A stretch of 51,655 bases of DNA, taken from the NCBI RefSeq assembly GCF_000820125.1, contig NZ_CDBY01000021.1:1-51655 (forward strand), written 5' to 3'. Positions within the stretch are counted from its first letter, which is position 1; each line of letters begins with the position of its first letter. Shown one piece after another: positions 1 through 9,697 of this stretch. The DNA comes from Aeromonas simiae (GTDB lineage: Bacteria; Pseudomonadota; Gammaproteobacteria; Enterobacterales; Aeromonadaceae). A model generated the notes under the pieces. The model was not told the DNA's origin, searched no databases, and was given only the letters and a program-made list of their open reading frames with translations. Position numbers and translations under genes: made by a program.

Positions 1-54
1 ATCTCAAGGGGATCGGCGCCTCATTGACCTGGCTGGCGCCGATCCCCTTGAGAT
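1..54. repeat. Perfect 20-bp inverted repeat with 14-bp loop
   Basis: Bases 1-20 are the exact reverse complement of bases 35-54, with bases 21-34 as the loop. It lies inside the bioC reading frame at the very start of the window. It could be a natural hairpin or a fold-back artefact at a contig end. Confidence 0.9.
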
Positions 55-676
55 CGCGCAGCAACCCTTCGACCGCCCCATAGCGCAGCTGCCAGGGGTG
101 CACCTCGAGGCGCTCGATGACGAGCCCGCCGGCCAGCAGGGCGCGCTCGAGCGCCGCCCGCTCGAGGAAGCGGTTCACGTGCGCCGCGCCGTCCACCGCC
201 TGCCAGGCCGCACGCAGCTCGTGCAAGGAGCCGGCCAGCAGGGTCGAGAAAAACAGCCGGCCGCCGGGTTTGAGCACCCGGCCCGCCTCGGCAAAGGCGC
301 GCTCGGGGCGCTCGCACCACTGCAACGCCAGGCTGGAGAACAGCGTATCGAACTGGCCGCCGGGCAGCGGCAGCGCCTCGGCGTCGCCGCATAAGAGCGA
401 GGCGCCACTGCCACGCCGGCGGGCCTCGTCCAGCATGCCGGGCGAGAGATCGAGCGCCGTGAGGCGATGGCTGCGCGCTGCCAGCATGGGCAGGAAGTGG
501 CCGGTACCGCAGCCGAGATCGAGTAGGTGATCGCTGTGCGCCGGCAACCAGCCGAGCAGCGCCTGCCCCACCTCGCGCTGAAAGGCGGCGTGGGCGTCGT
601 AGCGCCGGGCCGCCGCCCCGAAGCGGCGGGCCAACTGGGCCTTGTCGACCCGCTGGAACGGGGGCTGCTCACCCAT
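1..676 (-). CDS. bioC: Malonyl-ACP O-methyltransferase BioC, 3' end cut by window edge
   Basis: BioC methylates the free carboxyl of malonyl-ACP with S-adenosylmethionine so that fatty-acid enzymes can build pimeloyl-ACP for biotin; it acts in the cytoplasm. About 225 residues are visible and the reading frame is still open at the left edge; E. coli BioC is 251 aa, so the C-terminus is missing. The class I SAM-binding motif LDLGCGTGHFLP lies near residues 52-63, and the family-typical LKGIGA segment is close to the edge. The ATG at 674-676 lies inside the end of bioF (8-base overlap), which points to translational coupling as the last gene of bioB-bioF-bioC. The last visible codons fall in a perfect inverted repeat. 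Identification is confident from motif and operon position. Confidence 0.9.
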   Translation of the reverse strand, partial: MGEQPPFQRVDKAQLARRFGAAARRYDAHAAFQREVGQALLGWLPAHSDHLLDLGCGTGHFLPMLAARSHRLTALDLSPGMLDEARRRGSGASLLCGDAEALPLPGGQFDTLFSSLALQWCERPERAFAEAGRVLKPGGRLFFSTLLAGSLHELRAAWQAVDGAAHVNRFLERAALERALLAGGLVIERLEVHPWQLRYGAVEGLLRDLKGIGASQVNEAPIPLR

Positions 677-1829
677 GGCGCACCTCCCGGCACTCGGCCA
701 GCGCCGCCAGCAGAGCATCGACGTCCGCCTCGCGGTGGGCGGCACTTAAGGTGATGCGCAGGCGCGCCGTGCCGGCCGGCACGGTGGGCGGGCGGATCGC
801 CGTGACCCAGATGCCGCGCTCGCGCAGCCGCGCCGCCAGATGCAGCGCCGCCTCGCTCTCCCCCACCAGCAGCGGCTGGATCGGGGTGTGGCTACTACCA
901 AGCCGCCAGCCCTGCTCCTGCGCCCCGGCGCGAAAGCGCGCGATGAGCCCGTGCAAATGGGTGCGCCGCGCCTCGCCGGCACGCACCAGATCAATCGCCG
1001 CCGTGATGGCGTGGGCCTGGGCCGGCGGCATATGGGTGCTGTAGACATAGGTGCGGGCGAAGTTGGTCAAATACTCCACCAGCTCGCGGCTACCGGCCAC
1101 AAAGGCCCCGGCCACCCCGAGCGCCTTGCCAAAGGTGCCCATGTGAATGTGCACCCGCTCTGGCCCTATGCCGAGCGCAGCCAGGGTGCCACGTCCCTCC
1201 GGCCCCAGCACGCCGAGACCGTGGGCGTCGTCGATCATCAGCCAGTTGCCGCTCTGTGCGGCCAGATCGCACAGGGCCGGCCAGTCGCCGAGATCCCCGT
1301 CCATGCTGAACACCCCTTCCGAGACGATGAGGCCGGCGCCGGGCTCGAGCTGGCGCGCCAGCGCCTGCATGTCGTTGTGACCGAAGCGCTGCATGGTGCA
1401 GGGGAGCTGGCTGCCGGCCTCTTGCAAGGAGGCGTGGTTGAGCCGGTCTTGCCACAGGCGGTGCCCCTTGCCGAGCAAGGCGTTGAGCACCGCCTGATTG
1501 GCAGAAAAGCCGCAGTTAAACAGCAGCGCCGCCTCGACCCCGAGCCAGTCGCACAGGCTCTTTTCAAGGCGCTGGTGCGCCTCGTGGTAGCCGGTGACCA
1601 GCGGCGAGGCACCGCTGCCGGCGCCAAAGCGGGTGAGCCCCTCGGCAAACGCCGCGCCCAGCAATGGCTCGCGCGCCAGCCCCAGGTAGTCGTTGCCGGC
1701 AAAGTGCAGATAGTCGCGCCCGGCCACGTGTAGGTGCGCCCCTTCATGGCGCACCGCGGTGCGGGTGCGCAGCAGCGCCGCCTCGCGCCGGGCATCGAGC
1801 GCGTCGGCGAGATGAAACGGGGAGCCCAT
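669..1829 (-). CDS. bioF: 8-amino-7-oxononanoate synthase BioF
   Basis: BioF is a PLP enzyme that condenses pimeloyl-ACP (or -CoA) with L-alanine to 8-amino-7-oxononanoate, the first ring-building step of biotin synthesis. The product is 386 aa (E. coli 384). The fold-type I aminotransferase features are present: NDYLGLA near the N-terminus, the DDAHGLGVLG segment that holds the PLP-ring aspartate, and the TFGKALG segment carrying the Schiff-base lysine. I chose the ATG at 1827-1829 because the protein then begins like the family; the open frame runs about 490 bases further upstream, but that part is out-of-frame bioB sequence. The start overlaps the bioB stop as TGATG, and the stop overlaps bioC, so the three genes are tightly coupled. 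Confidence 0.96.
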   Translation of the reverse strand: MGSPFHLADALDARREAALLRTRTAVRHEGAHLHVAGRDYLHFAGNDYLGLAREPLLGAAFAEGLTRFGAGSGASPLVTGYHEAHQRLEKSLCDWLGVEAALLFNCGFSANQAVLNALLGKGHRLWQDRLNHASLQEAGSQLPCTMQRFGHNDMQALARQLEPGAGLIVSEGVFSMDGDLGDWPALCDLAAQSGNWLMIDDAHGLGVLGPEGRGTLAALGIGPERVHIHMGTFGKALGVAGAFVAGSRELVEYLTNFARTYVYSTHMPPAQAHAITAAIDLVRAGEARRTHLHGLIARFRAGAQEQGWRLGSSHTPIQPLLVGESEAALHLAARLRERGIWVTAIRPPTVPAGTARLRITLSAAHREADVDALLAALAECREVRHG

Positions 1830-2890
1830 CAGCGAGCCGTGGCGTCGTAGAAGAGATCCTCTGGCGCTGGCTGGGTCGCCGCCTGACGCGCCAGGGTGGC
1901 GGTCAGCTCCTCCTCCTGCACCGCGTCGGGCTTCTGGGCACACTGGGCGGGGCGGATGCCGAGGCGCTGGAACAGCTGCATGTCGCTGCTCTCGTCCGGG
2001 TTCGGCGTGGTGAGCAACTTGCAGCCATAGAAGATCGAGTTGGCGCCGGCCATGAAGCAGAGGGCTTGCAGCTGATCGTTCATCTTTTCCCGGCCGGCCG
2101 AGAGGCGCACGTGGGAGTAGGGCATCATGATGCGCGCCACGGCGATGGTGCGCACGAACTCGAACGGATCGAGGTTCGCCTCGTCTTCGAGCGGCGTCCC
2201 CTTGACCTTGACCAGCATGTTGATGGGCACGCTCTCCGGGTGGCGCGGCAGGTTGGCCAGCGCCATCAGAAGCCCCGCCCGATCGCTGGGCTGCTCGCCC
2301 ATGCCGACGATGCCGCCGCTGCACACCTTCATGCCGGCACTGCGCACATGCGCCAGGGTATCGAGCCGATCCTGATAGGTGCGGGTGGTGATGATGTCAC
2401 CGTAAAACTCCGGCGAGGTGTCGAGGTTGTGGTTGTAGTAGTCGAGCCCCGCCTCGGCCAGCCGACCGGCCTGCTCGGCGCTGAGCATGCCGAGGGTCAT
2501 GCAGGTCTCCATCCCCATGGCGCGCACCCCCTCGATCATCTGGATGAGGTAGGGCATGTCGCGCTCCTTGGGGTTGCGCCAGGCGGCGCCCATGCAAAAA
2601 CGCGACGAGCCGTTCTGGCGCGCCTCGCGGGCCCGCTCGAGCACTTTTTCCACCTCCATCAGCCGCTCCGCCTCGAGGCCGGTCTGGTAGCGGGCGCTCT
2701 GGGGGCAGTACTTGCAATCCTCCGGGCAGGCGCCGGTCTTGATGGAGAGCAGAGTGCTCACCTGCACCTCGTTCGGGTCGAAATGGGCGCGGTGCACGCT
2801 CTGGGCGCGAAACAGCAGATCGTTGAACGGAAGGGCTAAGAGGGACTGTACCTCGGTCAGGGTCCAGTCGTGGCGCGGTTCGGTGCTCAT
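1829..2890 (-). CDS. bioB: Biotin synthase BioB
   Basis: BioB inserts sulfur into dethiobiotin in the last step of biotin synthesis, using a radical-SAM [4Fe-4S] cluster and an auxiliary [2Fe-2S] cluster as sulfur donor. The product is 353 aa (E. coli 346). The radical-SAM CxxxCxxC motif is seen as CPEDCKYC near residues 55-62, and the family-typical [13 protein letters not shown] follows near residue 150. The start ATG faces the bioA promoter region, and a sigma70-like promoter and BirA-type operator lie just upstream. It is the first gene of bioB-bioF-bioC; no bioD is visible, although the operon may continue beyond the window. Confidence 0.97.
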   Translation of the reverse strand: MSTEPRHDWTLTEVQSLLALPFNDLLFRAQSVHRAHFDPNEVQVSTLLSIKTGACPEDCKYCPQSARYQTGLEAERLMEVEKVLERAREARQNGSSRFCMGAAWRNPKERDMPYLIQMIEGVRAMGMETCMTLGMLSAEQAGRLAEAGLDYYNHNLDTSPEFYGDIITTRTYQDRLDTLAHVRSAGMKVCSGGIVGMGEQPSDRAGLLMALANLPRHPESVPINMLVKVKGTPLEDEANLDPFEFVRTIAVARIMMPYSHVRLSAGREKMNDQLQALCFMAGANSIFYGCKLLTTPNPDESSDMQLFQRLGIRPAQCAQKPDAVQEEELTATLARQAATQPAPEDLFYDATAR

Positions 2891-2936
2891 GCAGTGCTTC
2901 TCGTTGTGAAGGCTCGCGGGCCGTTAATGGTTGGCC

Positions 2937-2964
2937 AGTGTAGGGATTGCCGATATCCTGTCAA
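2937..2964 (-). promoter_or_regulatory. Predicted sigma70 promoter for bioBFC
   Basis: Reading leftward there is a perfect -35 TTGACA (2964-2959), a 16-bp spacer and a -10 TACACT (2942-2937). The -35 box is part of the BirA operator half-site, so repressor binding would block polymerase. Confidence 0.7.
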
Positions 2965-2990
2965 CACCAACCAGTTGCACCACATTGACA
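2959..2990. promoter_or_regulatory. BirA (biotin repressor) operator
   Basis: Half-sites TGTCAAC (2959-2965) and ATTGACA (2984-2990) form an interrupted inverted repeat with an 18-bp spacer. This is the same spacing as between the TGTAAAC/GTTTACA halves of the E. coli bio operator, and it lies between divergent bioB and bioA. BirA bound to biotinyl-AMP is known to repress both directions from such a site. The sequence match and position are seen; repression here is inferred. Confidence 0.8.
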
Positions 2991-3002
2991 TTGGATTATT
3001 TT

Positions 3003-4274
3003 GTGAGCGATTTTGACCTACACCACATCTGGCACCCCTACACCTCCCTCACCCGCCCCCTGCCCTGTTACGAAGTGAGCGAGGCGAGCGGCGTGCACCT
3101 CACCCTGGCCGATGGCCGCCAGCTGGTCGATGGCATGAGCTCGTGGTGGGCCTGCATTCACGGCTACCAGGTGCCCGAGCTCGATGCGGCCGCGCGCGAT
3201 CAACTCGGGCGCATGGCCCACGTCATGTTCGGCGGCATCACCCACCAACCGGCCATCCAACTGTGCCAGAAGCTGGTCGAGATCACCCCGGCGGGGCTGG
3301 ATCGGGTGTTTCTCGCCGATTCCGGCTCGGTGGCGGTGGAGGTGGCGCTCAAGATGGCCCAGCAGTACTGGCACGCCAAGGGAACGCCAAGGGCCAAGTT
3401 TGTCAGCCTGCGCAACGGCTATCACGGCGACACCTTCGGCGCCATGAGCGTGTGCGACCCGGATGGCGGCATGCATGAGCTCTACAAGGGGTTCCTGCCC
3501 GAGCACCATTTCGTCCCAGCCCCCAGCTGCCGCTTCCACGACCAGTGGGACGAGCAGTGCGTGGTGGAACTTGCCACCCTGCTGGCGGATCACCACGAGG
3601 ACATCGCCGCCATCGTGCTCGAACCCATAGTGCAGGGGGCCGGCGGCATGCGCTTCTACCACCCCCGCTACCTGCAATGGGTGCGCGCCCTGTGCGACGA
3701 GTTCGGGGTGCTGCTGATTGCCGACGAGATCGCCACCGGTTTTGGCCGCACCGGCCAACTGTTCGCCTGTGACTGGGCCGGCATCCGCCCCGACATCCTC
3801 TGTCTGGGCAAGGCGCTCACCGGGGGCTACCTCACCTTGTCGGCGACGCTGACCACCGAACCGGTGGCCACCACCATCTGTGAAGGAAAAGCCGGGGTCT
3901 TTATGCACGGCCCCACCTTCATGGGTAACCCGCTCGCCTGCGCCATCGCCTGCGCCTCCATCGATCTGCTGCTGGCCTCCCCCTGGCAGGAGCGGGTCCA
4001 ACGGATCGAGGCGCAGCTGCGCGATGAGCTATTGCCGCTCACGCGCCATGCGGCGGTGGCCGATGTGCGGGTGCTCGGCGCCATCGGGGTGGTCGAGCTG
4101 CATCAGCCGGTCAATGTGGCCGCCATCCAGCGCCGTTTCGTCGAGCTCGGCGCCTGGATCCGCCCGTTTGGCAAGCTGGTCTACCTGATGCCGCCGTTTG
4201 TCATCACCGCACAGGAGCTGACGGTATTGACCCGAGCCATCGCCACCGTGCTGGAAGAGGGGAGCTGGCGCTGA
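3003..4274 (+). CDS. bioA: Adenosylmethionine-8-amino-7-oxononanoate aminotransferase BioA
   Basis: BioA is a PLP aminotransferase that uses S-adenosylmethionine as amino donor to make 7,8-diaminononanoate, the step after BioF. From the GTG at 3003 the protein is 423 aa (E. coli 429). Family signatures include HIWHPYTS at the N-terminus, [13 protein letters not shown], the [15 protein letters not shown] segment with the PLP aspartate, and [14 protein letters not shown] with the catalytic lysine. The start is uncertain: the open frame extends to 2931, before the operator, which makes that start unlikely; a TTG at 2991 would give exactly the E. coli N-terminal length; the GTG at 3003 is the first common start codon clear of the operator. 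Transcribed divergently from bioBFC. Confidence 0.95.
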   Translation: MSDFDLHHIWHPYTSLTRPLPCYEVSEASGVHLTLADGRQLVDGMSSWWACIHGYQVPELDAAARDQLGRMAHVMFGGITHQPAIQLCQKLVEITPAGLDRVFLADSGSVAVEVALKMAQQYWHAKGTPRAKFVSLRNGYHGDTFGAMSVCDPDGGMHELYKGFLPEHHFVPAPSCRFHDQWDEQCVVELATLLADHHEDIAAIVLEPIVQGAGGMRFYHPRYLQWVRALCDEFGVLLIADEIATGFGRTGQLFACDWAGIRPDILCLGKALTGGYLTLSATLTTEPVATTICEGKAGVFMHGPTFMGNPLACAIACASIDLLLASPWQERVQRIEAQLRDELLPLTRHAAVADVRVLGAIGVVELHQPVNVAAIQRRFVELGAWIRPFGKLVYLMPPFVITAQELTVLTRAIATVLEEGSWR

Positions 4275-4360
4275 CGCCGCTTTGTGACCCAGCCATCAGA
4301 CCCATGTGAAAAAGAAGCGTAGAGTGGGGCGGTTTATTGACCCGCCCCATCACACTGCCC

Positions 4361-5197
4361 ATGCGCCTCTCTATCGCCGCCAAACTCAACTTCTTCTTGC
4401 TCTTCATCTTCTCCATGGTGCTGGTCTTCTCGGCCTGCTACCAGGCGGTGCGCGAGCGCGATCTCATCCTCAGCCTCATCAAGGATCAGAGCCAGGAGCA
4501 GACCGAAGCCTACTTCGACAGCCTCAACATGCTGATGCTGACCGGCCAGATGGCGGCGCGCGACACCCTGCGCGAGAAGTTCAAGCGCCATAGCCACGTC
4601 AAGGATGCCCGTATCGTGCGGGGCACCGCCCTCACCCGCCAATACGGGCCGGGGCGGGCAGAAGAGACGGTGCAGGATGACTTTGACCGCCTCGCCCTCG
4701 AGGGCAAGGGGAGTCTGGAGGTGATCCAGGAGGGGGCCAGCAGCCGGCTGATTGCCACCCTGCCCCTGCGCGCCAGCAAGGCTTATCGCGGCACCGACTG
4801 CACCAGTTGCCATCAAGTCGAAGAGGGAACCGTGCTCGGTGCGGTGCGCTTTGAGTACGACCTCGACGCCCTGTTCGCCCAGGTCGAGCGCAGCATCCTC
4901 GGCTCCACCTTGGCACTCACCGCCCTGTTCGGCGCCGGCCTGCTGCTCACCCTCTGGGTGCTGCGTACCTGGGTGGTCAACCCGCTCGGTCAGCTCACCC
5001 GCGCCATGGAAGAGGCCACCGATGCCCCGCTCCCCGGCCGACGCCTCGAGATAGAAGAAGAAGATGAGATTGGCCGGGTGGCCGCCGCCTACAACCAGAT
5101 GCTCGACAGCATGGAGCGACGGCTCGCGCCACGGCCATCCGAACCGGGCGCACCCAGCCGAACCATGAGCGCCGCAGCGGACCCCAAACGGGGCTAA
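4361..5197 (+). CDS. Membrane protein with periplasmic CxxCH heme motif and HAMP domain, no output domain
   Basis: The product of about 278 aa has an N-terminal membrane anchor (roughly residues 5-25 from this ATG), a periplasmic domain of about 155 residues and a second membrane segment near residues 187-207. A HAMP-like region with DEIGRVAAAYNQM follows, then a short basic, proline-rich tail that simply ends. The periplasmic part contains CTSCH, a c-type heme attachment motif, as in heme-binding chemoreceptor sensor domains. No methyl-accepting, histidine kinase or GGDEF domain follows the HAMP, so signal output is not obvious. A TTG at 4337, preceded by a G-rich stretch, is an alternative start adding 8 residues. 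It stands alone between bioA and asnS; its role is unknown. Confidence 0.8.
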   Translation: MRLSIAAKLNFFLLFIFSMVLVFSACYQAVRERDLILSLIKDQSQEQTEAYFDSLNMLMLTGQMAARDTLREKFKRHSHVKDARIVRGTALTRQYGPGRAEETVQDDFDRLALEGKGSLEVIQEGASSRLIATLPLRASKAYRGTDCTSCHQVEEGTVLGAVRFEYDLDALFAQVERSILGSTLALTALFGAGLLLTLWVLRTWVVNPLGQLTRAMEEATDAPLPGRRLEIEEEDEIGRVAAAYNQMLDSMERRLAPRPSEPGAPSRTMSAAADPKRG

Positions 5198-5236
5198 AAG
5201 CGCCCTTGCCACCCAGCCCAACGCGCCATCTTTTGC

Positions 5237-5264
5237 TTGTTTATCAAGCCGGCGCGGGTAAGAT
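5237..5264 (+). promoter_or_regulatory. Predicted promoter of asnS
   Basis: A -35-like TTGTTT (5237-5242), 16-bp spacer and -10-like TAAGAT (5259-5264) lie about 80 bases before the asnS start. The match is moderate and not tested. Confidence 0.45.
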
Positions 5265-5345
5265 GTGGCATTCGGTCGGCCTTGCGCCGCCCTCTTTTTT
5301 ATTGCAAGAAAAACTGTGCAAGCACCAGTTGGAGACTTTATTTCG

Positions 5346-6746
<1,401 letters not shown>

Positions 6747-6764
6747 GCACACCGACATGACCTC

Positions 6765-6791
6765 AAAGGCCGCCCTCCGGGGCGGCCTTTT
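6765..6791 (+). terminator. Rho-independent terminator of asnS
   Basis: A perfect 10-bp stem (6765-6774 with 6781-6790) closes a six-base loop and continues into T residues, 18 bases after the asnS stop. Confidence 0.9.
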
Positions 6792-6836
6792 GCATTTCCC
6801 CTGATCTCGCAGTTTTTAAGTTGTTATTGGCGCACC

Positions 6837-6850
6837 TTGAGATGCCGCAA
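6837..6850 (+). promoter_or_regulatory. FNR-like site upstream of dcuB
   Basis: TTGAG-N4-CGCAA resembles the FNR consensus TTGAT-N4-ATCAA (7 of 10 positions). A good -10 box, GATAAT, lies at 6873-6878, which predicts a start near 6885 and puts the site centre at -41.5, the classic activating position. FNR activation of dcuB under anaerobiosis is known in E. coli; here it is inferred. Confidence 0.5.
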
Positions 6851-6883
6851 TTTTTCGCCCGCCGCCACCCCCGATAATCCACC

Positions 6884-6899
6884 TAACCCTTTAGGGCTA
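6884..6899. promoter_or_regulatory. NarL/NarP-like 7-2-7 palindrome at the dcuB start site
   Basis: TAACCCT-TT-AGGGCTA has the 7-2-7 inverted heptamer layout of NarL/NarP sites (consensus TACYYMT) with one mismatch per heptamer. It covers the predicted transcription start, a repressing position; nitrate repression of dcuB through NarL is known in E. coli. Confidence 0.45.
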
Positions 6900-6970
6900 A
6901 CATGACAAGGCACGATGGAGTGTGCGCCGGCCACGGGCGGCGCTGTTTCAACTGATGGAGGTAACAGGGA

Positions 6971-8314
6971 ATGATCCTGATGGAGTTTTTAGTGGTGCTC
7001 GGCTGTCTGCTGCTCGGCACCCGTTTTGGCGGTATGGGGCTGGGCCTTATCAGCGGCATCGGTCTGTTTATATTGAGCTTTATCTTCGGCCTCACCCCGG
7101 GTGAGCCACCGGTGCAGGTCATGCTCACCATCCTCGCTGTGATCGGCTGCGCCGCCACCTTGCAGACCGCCGGCGGTCTCAACCTGATGATGCAGGTGGC
7201 CGAACGCCTGCTGCGCCGCCATCCGCAGTACATCACGGTATTGGCCCCCCTCACCACCTGGACGCTGACCTTCTTGTGCGGCACCGGCCACGTGGTCTAC
7301 ACCATGTTCCCCATCATCGCCGACATCGCGCTGCAAAAGAACATCCGCCCGGAGCGGCCGATGGCGGTGGCCTCGGTCGCCTCCCAGATGGCCATCTGCG
7401 CCTCGCCGGTGTCGGTGGCCGTGGTCTCGCTGGTCTCTATCCTGGCCGCCAAGGCTGGCGTGGGCCACGCCTACAGCCTGCTCGAGATCCTGATGGTGTC
7501 GGTGCCCGCCTCCCTGTGCGGCGTGCTGACCGCCGCCCTGTGGAGCCTGCGCCGCGGCAAGGATCTCGATAAGGACCAGGAGTTCCAGGCCAAGCTGCAA
7601 GATCCGCAGCAACGCGCCTTCATCTATGGCGGCAGCGAGACCCTGCTCGGCACCCGCTTCCCGAAAGAGGCCTACTGGTCGACCTGGATCTTCTTCGCCG
7701 CCATCGCCGCCGTGGTGGTGCTGGGGGCCGATGCCTCGCTGCGCCCGGTGTTTGAGATGGGGGGCAAGACCGGGCCTCTCTCCATGAACCTGGTGATCCA
7801 GATGATGATGCTGATCGCCGGCGCCGTGATCCTGATGAGCTGCAAGGTCAAACCGGGCGAGATATCCAACGGCCCGGTGTTCAAGGCCGGCATGGTCGCC
7901 ATCTTCTCGGTGTTTGGCGTGGCCTGGATGAGCGACACCTTCTTCAACAGCCACATGAGCGAGCTCAAAGAGGCGCTCTCCCACGTGGTGCAGGCCCAGC
8001 CATGGACCTACGCCCTGGTGCTGTTTCTCATCTCCAAGCTGGTCAACAGCCAGGCGGCGGCACTCACCGCCATCGCCCCCATGGGGCTGGCGCTGGGGGT
8101 CGATCCCAAGCTGCTGATCGCCTTCCTGCCGGCCAGCTACGGCTACTTCATTCTGCCGACCTACCCGAGCGATCTCGCCTGCATCGGCTTCGACCGCTCC
8201 GGCACCACCCGCATCGGCAAGTACATTCTCAACCACAGCTTCATCATTCCCGGCCTCATCGGGGTGAGCGTGGCCAGTACGGTGGGCTACCTGCTGACCA
8301 CCACGCTGCTGTAA
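6971..8314 (+). CDS. dcuB: Anaerobic C4-dicarboxylate transporter DcuB
   Basis: Dcu carriers exchange fumarate, malate or aspartate for succinate across the inner membrane during fumarate respiration. The protein is 447 aa (E. coli DcuB 446) and hydrophobic throughout, with about ten or more membrane segments. Family signatures closer to DcuB than DcuA include CGTGHVVYTMFPII, the NIRPERPMAVAS segment followed by ASPVSVAVVSLV, RRGKDLDKDQEFQ and, near the C-terminus, YPSDLACIGFDRSGTTRIG. The ATG at 6971 follows GGAGG at 6956-6960; a second in-frame ATG at 6980 is possible. The upstream region carries FNR- and NarL-like sites. It seems to be transcribed alone; the lipase gene that follows has its own ribosome binding site. 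Confidence 0.93.
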   Translation: MILMEFLVVLGCLLLGTRFGGMGLGLISGIGLFILSFIFGLTPGEPPVQVMLTILAVIGCAATLQTAGGLNLMMQVAERLLRRHPQYITVLAPLTTWTLTFLCGTGHVVYTMFPIIADIALQKNIRPERPMAVASVASQMAICASPVSVAVVSLVSILAAKAGVGHAYSLLEILMVSVPASLCGVLTAALWSLRRGKDLDKDQEFQAKLQDPQQRAFIYGGSETLLGTRFPKEAYWSTWIFFAAIAAVVVLGADASLRPVFEMGGKTGPLSMNLVIQMMMLIAGAVILMSCKVKPGEISNGPVFKAGMVAIFSVFGVAWMSDTFFNSHMSELKEALSHVVQAQPWTYALVLFLISKLVNSQAAALTAIAPMGLALGVDPKLLIAFLPASYGYFILPTYPSDLACIGFDRSGTTRIGKYILNHSFIIPGLIGVSVASTVGYLLTTTLL

Positions 8315-8395
8315 CCGAAAAAACCGGCCCCTCTGCCCATTTCTCACCACAAAACAACGCGTTATAGTGAGGAAAAGGCAACCCGTGGAGGGGCC

Positions 8396-9529
8396 ATGTC
8401 AAAACCCAGCACAGCCCTGTTGCTGACCGGTGGCGGCGCCCGCGCCGCCTACCAGGTTGGCGTGCTCAAGGCGATCGCCGAACTCTACCCCCGCCAGGCG
8501 GGGATCCCCTTTCCCATCCTGTGCGGTACCTCGGCCGGCGCCCTCAACGCCACCGCCCTCGCCTGCTACGCCTCCCACTTCCAACTCGGGGTGCGCAAGC
8601 TCGAGTGGGTGTGGCGCCGCTGCGAGACCCACCACATCTTTCGTTTCCAGCCGGGGCAGCTGCTGCGCCGCCTGCTGTTCGAGGGATCGGCCGGCCTCAT
8701 CAGCGCCACCCCCAACCCGGCGTTTCACCTCTTCTCCCAGGAGCCGCTCAAGCGCCTGCTCGATCAGCTCATCAACTACGACCGGATAGACGAGCAACTG
8801 CTCTATGGCAATCTGGAGGCGCTGGCCATCACCGCCTCCGACTACCGCAGCGGGCTGTCGACCACTTTCTTCCAGGGGCGCCCCAACCGGCACGCCTGGC
8901 AGCGGGCCCGCCGCCGCGGCATCCCGACCCTGATCACCACCGAGCACCTGCTCGCCTCGTCGGCGCTGCCGTTCGTGTTCGCCCCCCAGCGCATCGACGA
9001 TCACGACTTCGGCGACGGCTCGATCCAGCAGCTCAGCCCACTCAGCCCGGCCATCCATCTGGGGGCCGAGCACATCCTGGCGATCACCCTGGATGCCCGC
9101 CACGACATGGGGAGCGCTCCCCACGCCATCACCAGCTCACAGATCGCCAGCCATCTGCTCAACACCGTGTTCAGCGACACCCTCAACTCGGATCTGGAGC
9201 GGCTTGCCCGCATCAACGCCACCCTGACCCAACTGGCGCCGCGCGAGCGCGAACGCCTCAACCTGCGCCTCATCGAGCCCTGCGTGCTGGGGCCAAGCCA
9301 GGATCTCGACCAGCTGGCACTGCCCCACCTCCCCCACCTGCCGCGCCATCTGCGCCGGCTGCTGCGGGTGCTCGGCGTCAAGGGGGATGAGCCGAGCACC
9401 CTGGCCAGCTTCCTGATGTTCGTGCCCGAGTACTGTCAAAACCTGATCCAGCTCGGCTACCAAGACACCTGGGACAAGCAGTCAAGTATCCGGCACTTTC
9501 TCGACCTAGTCCCCGCCCCTCGCCGCTGA
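8396..9529 (+). CDS. Patatin-like phospholipase
   Basis: The protein of 377 aa belongs to the patatin-like family of serine lipid acyl hydrolases with a Ser-Asp dyad. It shows the oxyanion-hole glycines LTGGGARAAYQVGVL (residues 10-24), the nucleophile elbow CGTSAGALNA with Ser46, and the catalytic aspartate in FGDGS (Asp207). No signal peptide is evident, so it is probably cytoplasmic or peripheral to the membrane. The C-terminal 120 residues contain no motif I recognise. A GGAGGGG ribosome binding site precedes the ATG. The substrate, phospholipid or otherwise, cannot be read from sequence. A terminator follows, so the gene is likely a single unit. Confidence 0.9.
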   Translation: MSKPSTALLLTGGGARAAYQVGVLKAIAELYPRQAGIPFPILCGTSAGALNATALACYASHFQLGVRKLEWVWRRCETHHIFRFQPGQLLRRLLFEGSAGLISATPNPAFHLFSQEPLKRLLDQLINYDRIDEQLLYGNLEALAITASDYRSGLSTTFFQGRPNRHAWQRARRRGIPTLITTEHLLASSALPFVFAPQRIDDHDFGDGSIQQLSPLSPAIHLGAEHILAITLDARHDMGSAPHAITSSQIASHLLNTVFSDTLNSDLERLARINATLTQLAPRERERLNLRLIEPCVLGPSQDLDQLALPHLPHLPRHLRRLLRVLGVKGDEPSTLASFLMFVPEYCQNLIQLGYQDTWDKQSSIRHFLDLVPAPRR

Positions 9530-9543
9530 AGCGGCAGCAACCA

Positions 9544-9569
9544 GGCCGCCTTCGGGCGGTGTTTCTTTT
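9544..9569 (+). terminator. Terminator after patatin gene
   Basis: CCGCC and GGCGG close a stable TTCG tetraloop (9546-9559) followed by a T-rich run, just after the lipase stop. Confidence 0.75.
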
Positions 9570-9697
9570 ATTTATCCTGTCTAATCAACGCATTGTATAA
9601 ACCAACGCTAAACGGTCACACATTGTTCATAAATAGGTATGACTATTGCTTCCCCCACCCCGCCTGGCAGTGATTCGATGCGTAGTGAGGAGTCGGC

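Noticed and set aside
669..2324. 551-residue open frame including bioF
   Set aside because: The part upstream of the ATG at 1829 is the alternate frame of bioB and has no family likeness; the real BioF is 386 aa.
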